Positions 10,736 through 28,634 of a stretch of DNA of 64,000 nt are shown here, one piece after another. Positions within the stretch are counted from its first letter, which is position 1. The number at the start of each line of letters is the position of its first letter. Position numbers and translations under genes: made by a program. The notes beneath the pieces were generated by a model. It was not told the DNA's origin. It ran no database searches and worked only from the letters and a program-made list of their open reading frames with translations. Source of the DNA: Litomosoides sigmodontis (Eukaryota; Nematoda; Chromadorea; Rhabditida; Onchocercidae); contig OY718808.1 in NCBI GenBank assembly GCA_963070105.1, positions 5,123,738-5,187,737 of the forward strand, in the 5' to 3' direction.

Positions 10736-13700
10736 ATGGAAAATAACATATCATCTAATCATAAGCGCAACTCTGATCGCCATCGCCATAGCTCTGTTTG
10801 TTTTAACAAACTTTTTGAATATCTATTGGTCGCTGAATAGAATATTCCGTAAAACTTGAGCATGCTGTTTGACACAACTAGCTGAAGCAAATATGGTTTC
10901 ACATATTGCAATATCATGTCACTTTGTGTACGTACTGTATGCTTGTGTTTTCTCAATAATAAGACCTAATCTTATTTTTTTGCATAACACATAAAGGTTG
11001 ATATCTCCGGATGTTGCCGTGTTTCCATGCAAAAGAATCTATGTTCATTTATATACAAGAATTACAACTTTAATAGTATTGTCTATTTGGTTGCGTCTAT
11101 CTAGCTATGTTAAGGTTTATGATCATATATATATATAATGTTCTGAAGAGATTGGATGAATAATTATCACTTAGCTTAACTTATTCGCTAAAACGAGTAA
11201 GAAAGATTGCTTCATGTATCCAAATATGTTTAATATAAATTTTTTCTCTGTTGCGAATTTTTCACTTTTGCCATGTTTTTCTTTCAGAAGCGTGATTCTT
11301 CTCGAGATGACGGGCACTCAAAACATCACCACCATAAAACTCACAAGAAAAGACGTCGGCACTCACGCAGCCACTCTTTCTCAGGTTCTCTGTCACCGAT
11401 TGGAAAGAGGAATCCAGTTGTATATATGAATCCTGCTTTTCAGTGAGCTATTTTCTGATAGTTAGAAATATAGTAGTAATACGATGTTAAGATTGATTTT
11501 TAGAAATTAAAGAATTAATGGATTCATATTAAAGGTGAAAACTATTGACTTGATATGCCACAGGTCTACATACAGCGGTTCGGTAGGCTCGACACAGTCA
11601 GATTTTGAATTACGCACTACATTAATTAGTCAGCTATCAGCAAGTGAACAACGAATAAGCTCTTTGGAATCGGAGTTGAGAGCTGCGCAGTTAGCCCGTG
11701 GACGAGCTGAGCAAACTGTATTTGATGTAAATGCAGAGAAATTACGTTTGGAAGCACAAAATTCTGAGATTCTACAGGTTAATATATCGAGATGGAGTTG
11801 TTTGCTGTCAGTCTTGTTTAACATAAATAATTCATGTATACAGTGGATCAAGGGAGCAGTATAAATGATTTGATTTTGTAAAATGAATCTCCAGAACAAC
11901 GATATTTTCTCATGCTTGATTTTCAAATCTTTAATGAGGCACGTGTTATTATTCCTCTATATAGTGTGCCCCTACGCATTTTAGGCGTAATTTTTGCTGA
12001 GAATATGATGCAAAAAATGTGTGACGGTTCGTTTGTGATAAATCTCACAAGAAATTTTTCGAGAAGAGTGGGCATTTGTTTAAAAGCGTTTCGAACCTTA
12101 AAGTTCGACGACCTAAGTTAGCAACAGTTTATTTACGACTCAAATGCAAAGAGTGGGTTTAATGGCTGGCATTAATATTAGGCTTTCTGGTGAGCAGGTG
12201 TTGGTTACGTCTTGGATATAGATTACATCATCGGATAATGATCCTAACGACAGAAACCTAATTTATTTTTAGGTAATGAAGACGCTTGAGCGTGCAGTGG
12301 AAGATTTGCAAAAAACATGCGGTGGCTTGAGAGTAGAATGCGATCGACGCCGAAGAGATGTGGAAAATGGTGAGAAAACCATCATATCATGCAAGGAGCA
12401 AAATAACTTTTTGAATGAAAGAAATATGAAACTTGTGAAAAAATGCGAGGAACTATGTGAGGAAAATAAGGCTTTTATTAGCAGGTGTGTTCCCTTTTAA
12501 ACGTTTTTAACTTTATTCCGTAAAATTATTCTGTAAAATTGGTAGTATCTAATTGCTAATATGAAACAAATCCGAAATATCATAGTAGTGCTGTATGCCA
12601 AACATAGATATTACGTAACACTAAAACTCAAATGATTATTCAGATTCGCAAAAAAAGGAAATTCTGGAACATCTTCACGCTGTCATTTTTCTGCGAAATG
12701 GAATCAAATTAGATATAAACATTTAGCTTCAAAATGTTCTTAGACGTGATTAATATTTTTAGACGTGATGAATCAACAAAGGAACTGGCTGAAATGCGAC
12801 CGCGATTCGAGGGATTGCAGGGTGAGCTAAGGCAAAGAATTGAAGAGGGAAGGTAATTTTCACTAATTAAGCTTTGCTTACATATGGTAAGAAACTGTTG
12901 TATTTTGAGTCCAGTTTTTTATCATCAGATTTACAACTGTTTTGATCGTTGAATTCGTCTTTCAGAAAGATGGTGGCACAATTGAGAAGTTATGAAGAAA
13001 AAGAACGAATATGGAAGAAGGTATTATGCTTTTTTTTTTAATTTTTTTGGAACTCTCCTTTTTTTAAGTTTCTTCTTTCAAGTATTATTTTTGTTAACAG
13101 AAATTGTTTGTAAAGTTGAGATGGATTTAGTCAGTTTCCATACTTCCATCGAATCATTCACCATTTAACACTTCATTTATGTACCTTATTTCTAACATAA
13201 ATCTCAATGTAGGAAAAAGCAGATCTGGAAAAACGAATTGAGATTAAGGATGCCATGGCAGCAGCAGAAAGAAAAAATAATGATGAATGGAAAAAGCGAC
13301 ATCTTACAGAAAAAGCTGAGCTGGAACGGAAAGTAAAACTTGCTGAACCCGAAATACGCCGTGCACTCGATGCCGTGAGCGTTTTCATTCAGATAGAGTT
13401 TTTAAGAGGGAATTGTTACACAGAATCCCAAACACTTTTCCTTCAAATTAAGGCGGTTGTTTTCTTTCCAATGCCAAATTTAACGCTGAAAATACATACA
13501 TTACTACCCCTTACCGTTTCTTTCGAGTCTTTTAAAATTGGACATAAGATTGACTTTTGTACTCACCCTAGCTTAGTTTTATTTTGCGTGGTACATGCTG
13601 CGAAAGTTATAAAATTTATATGTGAAAACGACATATTATGTCCATTTGAAGATGCGCACGTACAAATTTATTACATAATTTTGCATTGTTGGCTTTATAT

Positions 13701-14481
13701 GTCCTTTAAAAAATGCTTGTATGCACTATTCAGATCTTTAAGAATTGTGTAACAATAGTTAAAATCAATAACTTTTGGAAGTTTTCATTCCCCCATCTCC
13801 TTTTTCTTAATGTGACAAGAAATGTTACATCAAGTTTAGAAAGAATTGTCCCCAAAGGTATTATGAATTTGGAGGAAGCAGATGCATACATTTATGGTGC
13901 ATGTGAGCAAAGTTTTTAAATGGATTCACTTTTGTTTCAACATCAGCAAAGCGATTATAAATATTGTGAAGATCAATTGCTGTGTTGAATTAGTGGCAAC
14001 ATAACTTACTAGCTGCTCAATTTTTTCGTATAGGGTTAGTTTTTGTCCAATCTGGTCGAACGATCGTGAAGGGATTGTATATATTTATTGGAAACACTGG
14101 ATCGTTTTTGTGCTTCACTAAGCTATTTAGTTTCTGTCATCCGTCTTAAGGAGAAAAACTAATCAGTTCCAGGAAACAATAAAGAACGCAATAGAAGACA
14201 TTCGAGCATTTTACGATCAGAAACTGGAGCTAACATTGAATGAGTTAAATACGTTGAAAAAGAACTATGCAAAAAGTGCAGCAGTGTCGTCTTCTGCTAA
14301 TCTCCAAAAGTATCGTTCGATGTCGGCACCTCCAGTTTGTTGTGTACCATCTTCCAATGCCCACCTTTCGAATGGTCGTCCCTCTGTTTCTTCTGATTTA
14401 ATTACAGAAGTACATTTTCCGCCACCTACTTTACTGATTAGTAATGATGAAATCAATAATAATGATAGCAGTCATTGTTAG
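10736..14481 (+). CDS. Coiled-coil protein with His/Arg/Ser-rich head
   Basis: Eight exons: 10736-10795, 11288-11442, 11564-11777, 12273-12484, 12763-12852, 12966-13020, 13213-13374, 14173-14481 (TAG). All phases agree; 418 aa. The first exon is the least certain; it was chosen because its RHRHSS ending runs in phase into KRDSSRDDGHSKHHHHKTHK. The first ~70 residues are a basic His/Arg/Ser head with KKRRRHSRSHS. From about residue 90 to 345 almost everything is charged heptad-like helix (examples: QRISSLESELRAAQLARGRAE, FLNERNMKLVKKCEELCEEN, WKKRHLTEKAELERKVKLAE). The C-terminal ~75 residues are Ser/Pro-rich and probably disordered. This suggests a cytoskeletal or scaffold role, but the family is not recognised. 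Confidence 0.8.
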
Positions 14482-17165
14482 CTTCTCACTGTTATAATTG
14501 TTTCTAATCTTAATACTGTTGTTTGTTGTTATTGTTATCTTATATATACACATTCACCGATGTTTCTCAGTTTGGTTGCATTTTTTTTTCCAAGATGTTT
14601 TTGTCCGTCATTAAGCACCTGTAGGTTTCGCTTTTTCTACACTCTTTAAACATCAATCCTTCTGGTTTCTTTCAAGTATTACTTGTCTCAGAAAAATCTC
14701 TAGGCTGATTGATATTGTTTAGCACTTGAATGCATATATAATGGAAACAGTACTTGGAGTTTCATATACTTTCGGAAGTTGCTTTCGACTTACGAAACAA
14801 CGCTCTTCGATGTTAGAAAGAGTTGCGAAGCGAATGTAATACAAGTTTGGAAGGATTAACTGCAAGCTTGATTTCCTTCACATTCATAATTCCTAGAAAA
14901 ATATTCATTTTTATCGGTTTTAGTAAGCCTCAGATCCTTTCACTATAGATAGATCAGATAAAGTGACTGAGGGCAGTTAATCTAAAAGTTGTAGTTGATG
15001 TCTGCGTAAAAATTGTGAAATCTTTTCGTGGAGTTGTGTCTTGTTAACAAAAAACGATGTACAAACTCATGCATGTAACATTTTTTTTGTAAATGACTTG
15101 TTGTGATTTTATGAGTTTATACTGCTAATATTTGTGTCAGGGATGCAATGTTTACCTTTCATTTATGTATATGGTCGGGCGAATCTTCTGATTATGTGAA
15201 TTTGTTTTAGTGCTTTGAAGTTACCCGACGATCCAAGGAGTGGTGAAAAATCATTTTTGTCTTGAACATAGCGTCAGTTGATAACGTGATAGATTTTATC
15301 CAATAATGTGACAGTCTTTGCTAGACGCCATGGTGTAGTTATTCCCGTCGTCTAGCGAGAAGCGTTTTTATCATGTTTTTCTGTTCGTAAGCTTAACTTA
15401 TTCACTGGTTGTTTCGCTTTCATCATACGGGTTATTTGATTCATCACATTTAGATTTTTACATTTTAACCATTGTAAATTTGGAACTCAAGCCGGTGAAT
15501 CGTACTATGCTAGTGATGCGTTTTCGATAATCATCACCCTTATCTGCATATTCGTGATAACCAATTTCTAAAGTTGTTGTGACATGGCATTGTCATCTGT
15601 TACCGTAAGAACTTCCTCGAAGTGTATTTAATTGAACATTAGTAAAATTATTTTAAACTATAGAACGTGCCCTGGCTTCATGCTCAGTTCATGAGTATTA
15701 AATCTTTAAAAGTACCGTGGCTTCATAGCATTACATCTCTCAATTGATTTAATTTTCATTGGTATGTGGTACTATCCACCTGGTATGAGATCCACAGATC
15801 GATGAGTTCATTCCTCCCACATTCATTAATAAAACCCTTCATATCACTTTAAGTCCTTTGCGCAAGGAATCATTAATCCGGAAAGTGAAACAGAAACTTA
15901 GATTTCAGCTTGCTTAGAAAAAAAAAGACAAATATGAAACGCTGAAAGTGTTTATGATTTTACAGAAGTGAAACTAGATAGTTCAGAATGATTAAGTACA
16001 AAGGGAAAGTATCTAACAAACATAACGCAAAATGGGTGTTTTACGAATATGTGAAGGTATGGCAGGCGTTACTGTTTTAAAAATAGATAGCTCGCTTGTG
16101 AGTGAAGCATAAGCATTCAAAACTGACGAAGAAATAGGAGACAATGCAATTTGAATTCAAAGTTAATTTTTAGATACAATAGAAGCAGGTAAACATTTCT
16201 TCACCAGTTTTGTTGAGTCACTCCCACACGAACACATCGCAGTCGTCCTGATAAGGCTGAAATATCCGACACATCAGTATAACACCGGAAGAGTCGTCTT
16301 AAAATTAAAAGTCTCACACAAGCTATGTGACAAACCGGACTTCGACTACTTTCTCTTGCATATTTCAGCAATATCGTATTGCCTTTGTTGTCAGTAGCAG
16401 AAAGACATTAATGAATCTAAACAAAACGTCAAACTGTAACAGTGCCGGAAGGCAAGCAATGAAATCAGAGACTGGAAGCTAAAAATTGTATACTATAAAC
16501 GTAATTCCCACCAGTACAGATAAATATGAACGTTCGAAGAAAATAAGTAGCACATAGATGCAAAAATTCTTTGGTTCTGACCTATACGGACTTCAACGAT
16601 ATGCTTGAAGATGTGATTATACCTAAAGGAATTTCCAAAACGTTTCCGTTTCTTCCAAGAATAGGAAAGACAAAAAATCTTGAAGATACTCTACAACACC
16701 AAAGAGAGATACACAATCAACTCAGCACTGAAAAAAACACGGCTGCTGTCGAAATTTAATGACACAGCACAATTCATCCAACAAAGATTATACGTAATCA
16801 AGCCGTATGTTTAATTTTTTTTTATAAAATAGCAATCACATAAGGCGACTATCACTTTTTACCGGGAGTGCTGTTCGTTCCAGTACTGCACCTGAAATTC
16901 CGCAAAGTAGCAAATAAAATTGTTATAATGATAGTTATTCAACATAAGTTGCTATATTGAAAGAAAAAGTTCTTAACTTTTTGTTATTTGTTAGAAAAAT
17001 CATAACCATATAAATAAAATAACTACAATTAGAACTTCTTAATAAAATCACGTTACAGAATGGCCGCTACTACTACCAAGATACTAGTAACCACAAAAAC
17101 CAGATGTGCCATTAGAATGGCGTTTAAAGATTTTGCTCCCCACCCATTCAACCATGAAAGCTTAT
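14482..17165. other. Convergent intergenic region
   Basis: Lies between the 3' ends of the coiled-coil gene (+) and the PP2A B56 gene (-). It is AT-rich with no supported exon; the ORF at 16571-16759 has no recognisable feature. It probably includes long 3' UTRs. Confidence 0.55.
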
Positions 17166-22397
<5,232 letters not shown>

Positions 22398-24195
22398 CCC
22401 TTTTTACTTTAAAAATTCACTAACATTGAACTAATCGAACAATTAACGCAGACATATAATTATCATCAGTGTAACCCTGTTTCATTTAAACGTTGTGATC
22501 GAAAAAAAACACCTATTATAGTGAATGAGCAAACAATTTAATAAATGCTACAAAATTCTTTTCGGAATTAAGGACATAATACTACCATTAATGAACAAAA
22601 TAGTCCAACATATCAGAGGTTTCGAAGAACGATGCGAAAAACCAGGACGATGTTGTTAGTTATTTAATATATACTGTTCAAGCCCTATTTTGGTACGGTT
22701 ATCGATTCAAAAAGACGTGTAGGTAGTTGCTTATTAACTCAAGCACGAGGCAGCAAATCAGGTAAATGATATGACACACTCTTATTACTTTATTTCTCAG
22801 ACTCACTGAACTGGAAATGAGGTAAGATATGACGTGAACAGTTACAGAAATAATTCAGTCATTTTCTTTTGTCCATAAAATGATGAAATGAAAGAGCTCG
22901 CAGGCACCTTACTCATCAGGATCTCCCGGACCTTCCATTAGCTAACTGCAGCTGTCTAATCTACCACGCGCCACATCCTACGCTTCTTCCTCCCTCACTG
23001 AAACAAAAAGACTCACTTCTCCTGCCCACGCCAAGCAAAAAAAAGCGAAGCGTCAGACGCCCACAGCACTGTTGCAAAAAACGTGCCTTGCACAGCGACC
23101 AATCTTTCACTCTCACAGCTAAGCTCAACTATTGCAACTTAATATCCTCAATTGCTACTCATTCCATCACCTAATGCAAGACTGATGACGTGTGATTCTC
23201 CAATCATTGCGTTGATATTATGTGGGCGCTAAACAGGAGTGAGATTGAAGGCGACCTTTATCCTACACCTACACGTAGCCTTTCCTTCCATCGTACAGTA
23301 CACTGATCATAACCATTAATAACAGTAATCACCAACTAACAATTATAATCAGTGATGTCAGTTGCAACAATTTAATGGTAATGAATGAATGAATGATAGT
23401 GTGCTACTGCGAGAATACTGAAAGTTAGAAGGAACGTAAGCTACCGTTTTTTTCTTGACATACTAAGCGCAGCTAATCTTCACTATTCCTCGCTTGTTGC
23501 TCCGACAATGAGGGATTTTATTAGCTAATCGAGTCACGTTGTCGTTCAGTGATTCTACAGGGTCACGGTGTGACAAGATATTTTGGTGTCTTATTCTGAT
23601 CAGTTAAATTAAAGTTCTTGAAATTAGTTTGCGCAGCATGTTTGCAGGGTTAACCTTTATTGAAGACCGGCCATTTCAAGAAGGCTGGAACAAGCCTACG
23701 TCTAAATCTTAACGTCTTAAATAAAATGGTTGAGGCAACGAGCAACCACTCTATGACTCTCAAAAATTTACCAATCGAACCAATTATTGTACTCTTGTTC
23801 TGAATGGATAGTTCGTTTCATCAGCTTGTGGAACAATTAGAGGGACTAGCATAATTAGAGTTGGAGCTCAAAAAATCATTCCCCTATTATTTGTGAGTCA
23901 AATTTTCACACTTTCCAACTAAAAGTGAACTATGATACCTCAAGTAATGCAGGCTGGTATTAGTAACTAGATGGTAGAAAATGAGTTAAATTGCTACATT
24001 TTTCACTTAAATAATTTTTTCCCTCCTTCATTTGCATGTGAAAATTAATTTGATCAGAAGGGAGGAATCTGGAATTTGCATTTTTTCCCCTTTCCAAACA
24101 GTTCTGAGAGGATTCCAAAAAAAGACTGATATTTCGAAGTAGAACTTGCAAAATTTCTCTTTCACGTTGAACTTGTTGGAATATCACGTTCATTA
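22398..24195. other. Upstream region of the B56 gene
   Basis: Contains the presumed promoter and 5' UTR of the B56 gene. A locally GC-richer patch lies at about 22900-23300. No supported coding exon. Confidence 0.5.
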
Positions 24196-24428
24196 TTAAG
24201 CGTTTGAATTATTATTACTTGCTTTCGGTCTTATTCTTGTTTCTTCGAGTTCTCTAAAACCACAAAGATGAATGTCATTTGTATATCCAAAATGTAGCAC
24301 ATTAACACCAATAACTCTTACACAATGCAATTCCAATACTTCTACTTCAGTATCTAAAGCAACTAACCCAACTCTTTTAGCACCATAATAATGCTGTTTG
24401 ACTATGACTGAGTAATACTGACTCATAC
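24196..24428 (-). CDS. Possible small gene or terminal exon, 76 aa
   Basis: Open frame of 76 aa with start at 24426 and stop at 24196. Codon choice (GGT, GTT, GAA, TTA) resembles the firm genes here. The protein has a hydrophobic beta-like core (RVGLVALDTEVEVLELHCVR, then VIGVNVLHFG) and an Asn-rich end. The ATG lies two bases after an acceptor-like TTTTATTAG. This is the layout expected of a spliced-leader trans-splice site, or of a cis acceptor of a longer gene whose other exons were not found. No family recognised. Confidence 0.4.
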
Positions 24429-25170
24429 CTAATAAAATTCATGAAATTAAAATCTCTAAGAGAGAACTAAGACAGAAAGAGGTTCTGTTTATCGCACACA
24501 TCTTAAGCAGAACGAAATTTTGAAGGCATCATATCTAACAAATTTACCAAGTAACATTATTAATGATCCTATTGTAATATAGAAATATCTACTTACTAAT
24601 AAAATGTCCGTTGTTGGAAAGTAATAATTATAGAATTCTCGAACGGATGGTTATGGTAGTAAGATTGTGCGAGATTTTCTATTTCTATCTTTTTTGGGAA
24701 AAAAAAGCACTAAATAACTATTTATTTATCGTCAAGTCCTTTAATTTAGTTCTAAATTTTCAAGTCCAAAATAAGGTTGAGTTTCCACGTTGCTCAGAAT
24801 AACTTCGGTTAGCAATAATTTCTTAAATTCAGTGCCTTAAAATCATGAATATATAAGTAAGCGTGAGGAAAATGTATAATCTAACAAAACCGGTTTAAAT
24901 GGAAAATTCCAAAATTGCTCTGTCAGCTCTTTCTCGATCCCCTTTTAACTCACTTTGTTTCTGTTCACTGCTTAGGATTTTACTCTTTAAATTAATCTTT
25001 AAACACAAATTTTCTTCTTTTTTGCTATCACAGAGGAAGCGCAACATCCATCAACCGCTGGAGACCTCAGCAAATTATTGAGAGGAGTGCTTTTGGGGAA
25101 TTACGGTCAATTTCTATAGTGATACGAAGATTCTCAACGTGTCCATCCATCACCGTACTGTCCATCTACC

Positions 25171-25332
25171 ATGCATGAGGAAGAGTGGATCGATGGACGG
25201 AGTAACTGTTCGATGAAACGATCGGAAGCAACGATGATAGATGATTTGGGATGGAATACATTAAGCAGTAGGAAGCAGAACAGAAACAGGAAACATTTAC
25301 TGCGTCAGATGATCGATTTTGTTTCTCCCTAG
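25171..25332 (+). CDS. Candidate short coding ORF, 53 aa
   Basis: Starts MHEEEWIDGRSNCSMKRSEA and ends at TAG 25330-25332. It is charged, with no signal peptide or transmembrane segment, and reads like coding sequence. The frame is open upstream to a TGA near 25113, so it could be part of an exon rather than a complete gene. No splice partner could be fixed; it may be chance. Confidence 0.3.
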   Translation: MHEEEWIDGRSNCSMKRSEATMIDDLGWNTLSSRKQNRNRKHLLRQMIDFVSP

Positions 25333-25645
25333 CAGACCGGTCCAGTAATTCGTCACTATCGCCCTTCGCGTCTGTTTTATTTCACTTTCGTGCTTTTTTT
25401 CATCGTTCCGTGATTTGTCACTTTTATTGATTAGTTTTCGTCTGAAAAATTACAACGAACGAAGTGCTGCTTTCCATGGCTACTCTCCGAAGTTCCGTGC
25501 GGAGCCTTTTTCCTTAGCACCGTCTGATGAATCCATGTGAACTAGCGCTCATTTGATGCCATGCCGTTGTGGATGTTTTCAGTATGAACTTGCAACTGTT
25601 TGCTTTTCCATACCTTTCTTCCTCCTTCATCTCGCAATCCCGCAG

Positions 25646-25782
25646 TCGCTTCTTCCAAAATTCATGGGAAATCATCCGGTGAAGGTCACTCTGAGATAAC
25701 CGTGTCTTTTTCGTTAAACGTCCATTCGAGTGACAAAGTAACAGGAAAAGTTATAAATTTCTCCACTCCTAAACTCTTTTGA
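25646..25782 (+). CDS. Candidate terminal exon
   Basis: Follows a good acceptor (a pyrimidine-rich stretch ending CCCGCAG) and ends in TGA at 25780. Begins with a two-base split codon and encodes VASSKIHGKSSGEGHSEITV plus about 25 further residues. It would be the last exon of an unidentified + strand gene. No upstream exon was assigned. Confidence 0.3.
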
Positions 25783-26206
25783 CGAAGAAGAAGAAAGAAA
25801 ATGGTAAAAAATTGCTTCATAGATGGGAAAAAATTTCGCAGCTTCAAAGCGTTTTGAGTGAATGCTTGAACTGAAAGGACACTCGGAAAAGTGGAACGTT
25901 AATGACTGCTACTTTTCAAAGTCAAATTTCAATTGTTTTCCGAATTTTTCGTGATACGATTCTTTCGTATAATCATTCTTTTAATTAAATAAGTATCTTC
26001 ATCATATTTTTGGCAATGAAACCTGCTTGATAGGTAGAGTTCTTTTCCCACTTCTGTAACTTCAATATTCCCGTAGATTTTTAAAAGAAAAAAATAAATA
26101 TTTTCATTGTAAATATTGCCTAGCGTCATATTTGTAAGTTAGTTTCGTGCAATATCTTAATGATTTATGGAATTAAAGTAGCACTCAGTGATACGTGAAG
26201 GCAGAC

Positions 26207-27729
26207 ATGTCAATGCCGAAATTCAAACTATACAATTCCAGTAATCAGCGGTGTGGTAAATTAGCAAAGCTGATATTTAAGATTGCAAATGTCCCTTATG
26301 AGGACATCAGTATCAATCAGGAAGAACAATGGGATGCCATTAGAAACGGTTTAGAAATTCTGGAAATCTTTAAACTTTAAAATTCATCCAATAAATCGGA
26401 GACAGAAATATATTGATTTTAAGACAAAAAAAATTTTGAAGATCGAATTATGTGATGGAGAATTGAAAAAGCTCAGCGGACTGAGTGCTGTCTGTGAATG
26501 CTGTCTCAAACATCCTTTATTTCATTCAAATTTACAAATTAAAATGAACTTAATTCAGAAATGTAGTTGGAAATACAAAAGGAAGCTGCAAAATAAAAAG
26601 TTTACAGAAACGCCACTTGGTACACTGCCAATACTGGAAATTGATGGTATAAAGTTGGGTGGACAGACTGCTATCTGCCGTCATTTAGCCTGGATGTTTG
26701 GTAAGTTTCCAGTGATGTGAGTGCAGTTTTAATAGTTACAGTAATTCATTATAGATTATGCACGAAATCATCAAGGAAGATAATTTCGTTTGGAAAATTA
26801 CGTATTTGATAATTGCAACTGTTAACTGAAAAACTAACGCTAAATTCTTGTATTTTTGTGGATTGAGAAACTCTTATTTTTTTATGAGTGAAAGGAGTTT
26901 GAAATGATTTTAGTCGGTAACCTTGATTAAGTCATCGTCCGCTTTAAAGAGTGATTTGATAGGATTGTCCGGACAAACTCCAACAATGGACACATTGCTC
27001 AACATGTTTGCTGATTCGATCTTTGAGGCACAGGTTTCAGTTTTCGGACCAACGGATGATGGCAGCGATAGTAATACTAGTGTTAGTCACTCCCATTGGC
27101 ATCTTTGAACTGATTCTGAAATTCAAGTCACATTTTCTAGGACTTATAGGTTTATGACCGTGTGTGCTGGATGCGCCAGTGAATTTCAAAGTTAAATATT
27201 GTTCAAAGCTCATTTTCCGTTATTTGATTGCTGATTAGGAACCCGAAATTTCGGCGCAAACTTTTGTTATCACATAATCATTACGAAAACTTTAGGTCAT
27301 AGTCGACGACGTAAAACTCGCAAAAGTCTGCAGTCGTATTGCATTCATTATCGAGAAACAGCTGACCAGCAATAAGACTTCGTATTTGACAGGAGAAAAG
27401 GCAAGAAGTTAACTTTTCTGGGGCAAATAACTTTGATGCAAAGCAGATAAGCTTGGATGGTTAGATGGGCCGTAATGAGAATGGTTTGTGAACTTCAGTA
27501 GAACATTCCCTACAACATACCTCTGTTTGAAATATAATTACATGTCGCTTCATAGAATGAAACTTGTTTTAAAAATATTACTGGAGATGTATTTCAGATT
27601 ACATGGGTTGACTTGATGGTTTACGTATTTTTCAATTCATTGCTAGATTACGGGAAAAATGTGAATCTCAGCAAATATCCATTAGTGAAACATATGTATG
27701 ATAGAATTTCACAAATAACTGAATTTTGA
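26207..27729 (+). CDS. Divergent glutathione S-transferase (sigma-like)
   Basis: Five exons: 26207-26348, 26608-26700, 26963-27081, 27296-27400, 27598-27729 (TGA); phases agree; about 196 aa, slightly short for a ~205-aa GST. The N-terminal thioredoxin-like part includes MPKFKLYN, NVPYEDISI, the cis-proline segment ETPLGTLPILEIDG and the SNAIL/TRAIL-type region GGQTAICRHLAW. The helical C-terminal part includes TSYLTGEKITWVDLMVYVFF. The usual catalytic YF after the first strand is replaced by LYNSS, so the tyrosine may be shifted or lost and activity is uncertain. Two choices were made. Exon 3 was ended at 27081 because it keeps frame and restores length (27033 also works). Intron 4 uses a GC donor (GAAAAG|GCAAGA). 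Translation may start at either ATG, 26207 or 26213. Confidence 0.8.
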
Positions 27730-28634
27730 AACAGTGCTTAAGGTACATGAAAATATTAGTGTTGTCTGCACAATAAATTGTTTATAACTTCGAAAAAAAT
27801 TATGGAGATAATTTTTGACTATTCTACTGCAAATACATAATCTGGGCAGTTTGCTTTGAACTGTGGGTTTGAGGATGGACATCTGTCTCCGGCATTGTTT
27901 TTTTTTCTCATAGCGCTTCTTTTGTAATAATTTGGATTTTGGGTAAGAACGTTAAGGGAATGTTGGAGCATTATTATCAACATTTATTACAAGATTCTTT
28001 TTCTTCACTTTATGATAATTTATGATAAATACACAATAAAGGCAAAGACACATAAACTTCACTCATGGAATTAGAGATCTAAGTATCAGATACTGAACGA
28101 AATAGTTTTTCGGATACGTCATCGTTAAATCTAAAAGAACAAATGTAATTTGCAAGCTGTTGTAATCCAAAATTCTACAAAGTGATGAGTAAGCATTTGT
28201 GTAACAGACCATACTGGAAGTCAAAAAAAGTACATGGTACGACGATTACGAATATTTGAGCATATCGGCAAAAGAAAACCTCGGCCTTGGACATATTCTT
28301 TTCCTGCAAATATTATTTTATAACTTACTTTCAGTAATTCTTATTTCTGTAAAGACCTATGTTAAAAAGCTACGAAAACGAATTACTGGAATGGCTCGTA
28401 GTTCCATTACATGTTACAAAAATTTCAACTGCTTACTTTAAACCTTTCACTCAGCTTCTGAATTTTAACTATCAGTGAGCAATAAGTAAGCTGTTAGCAT
28501 TGTGCAGTAATCACATACAGTTACACGTTTTGTAAATAGAAAAAGTTTTCCACCACCATTCACTTCAACATCGAAACTTATTTCCAACCTATGACATGTG
28601 CTGAACGGGAACTGCTTAAAATTTCTCAAAAAGC
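27730..28634. other. Convergent intergenic region
   Basis: Between the GST gene (+) and the zinc-finger gene (-). AT-rich, no supported exon. Confidence 0.55.

Larger units (their letters stand above)
24431..26206. other. Region with several short coding-like frames
   Basis: Short frames with protein-like composition occur on both strands (for example 24895-25047 minus, 25171-25332 plus, 25646-25782 plus). They cannot be joined into one consistent model. The region may carry an unrecognised, partly degraded or small-exon gene. Confidence 0.35.
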
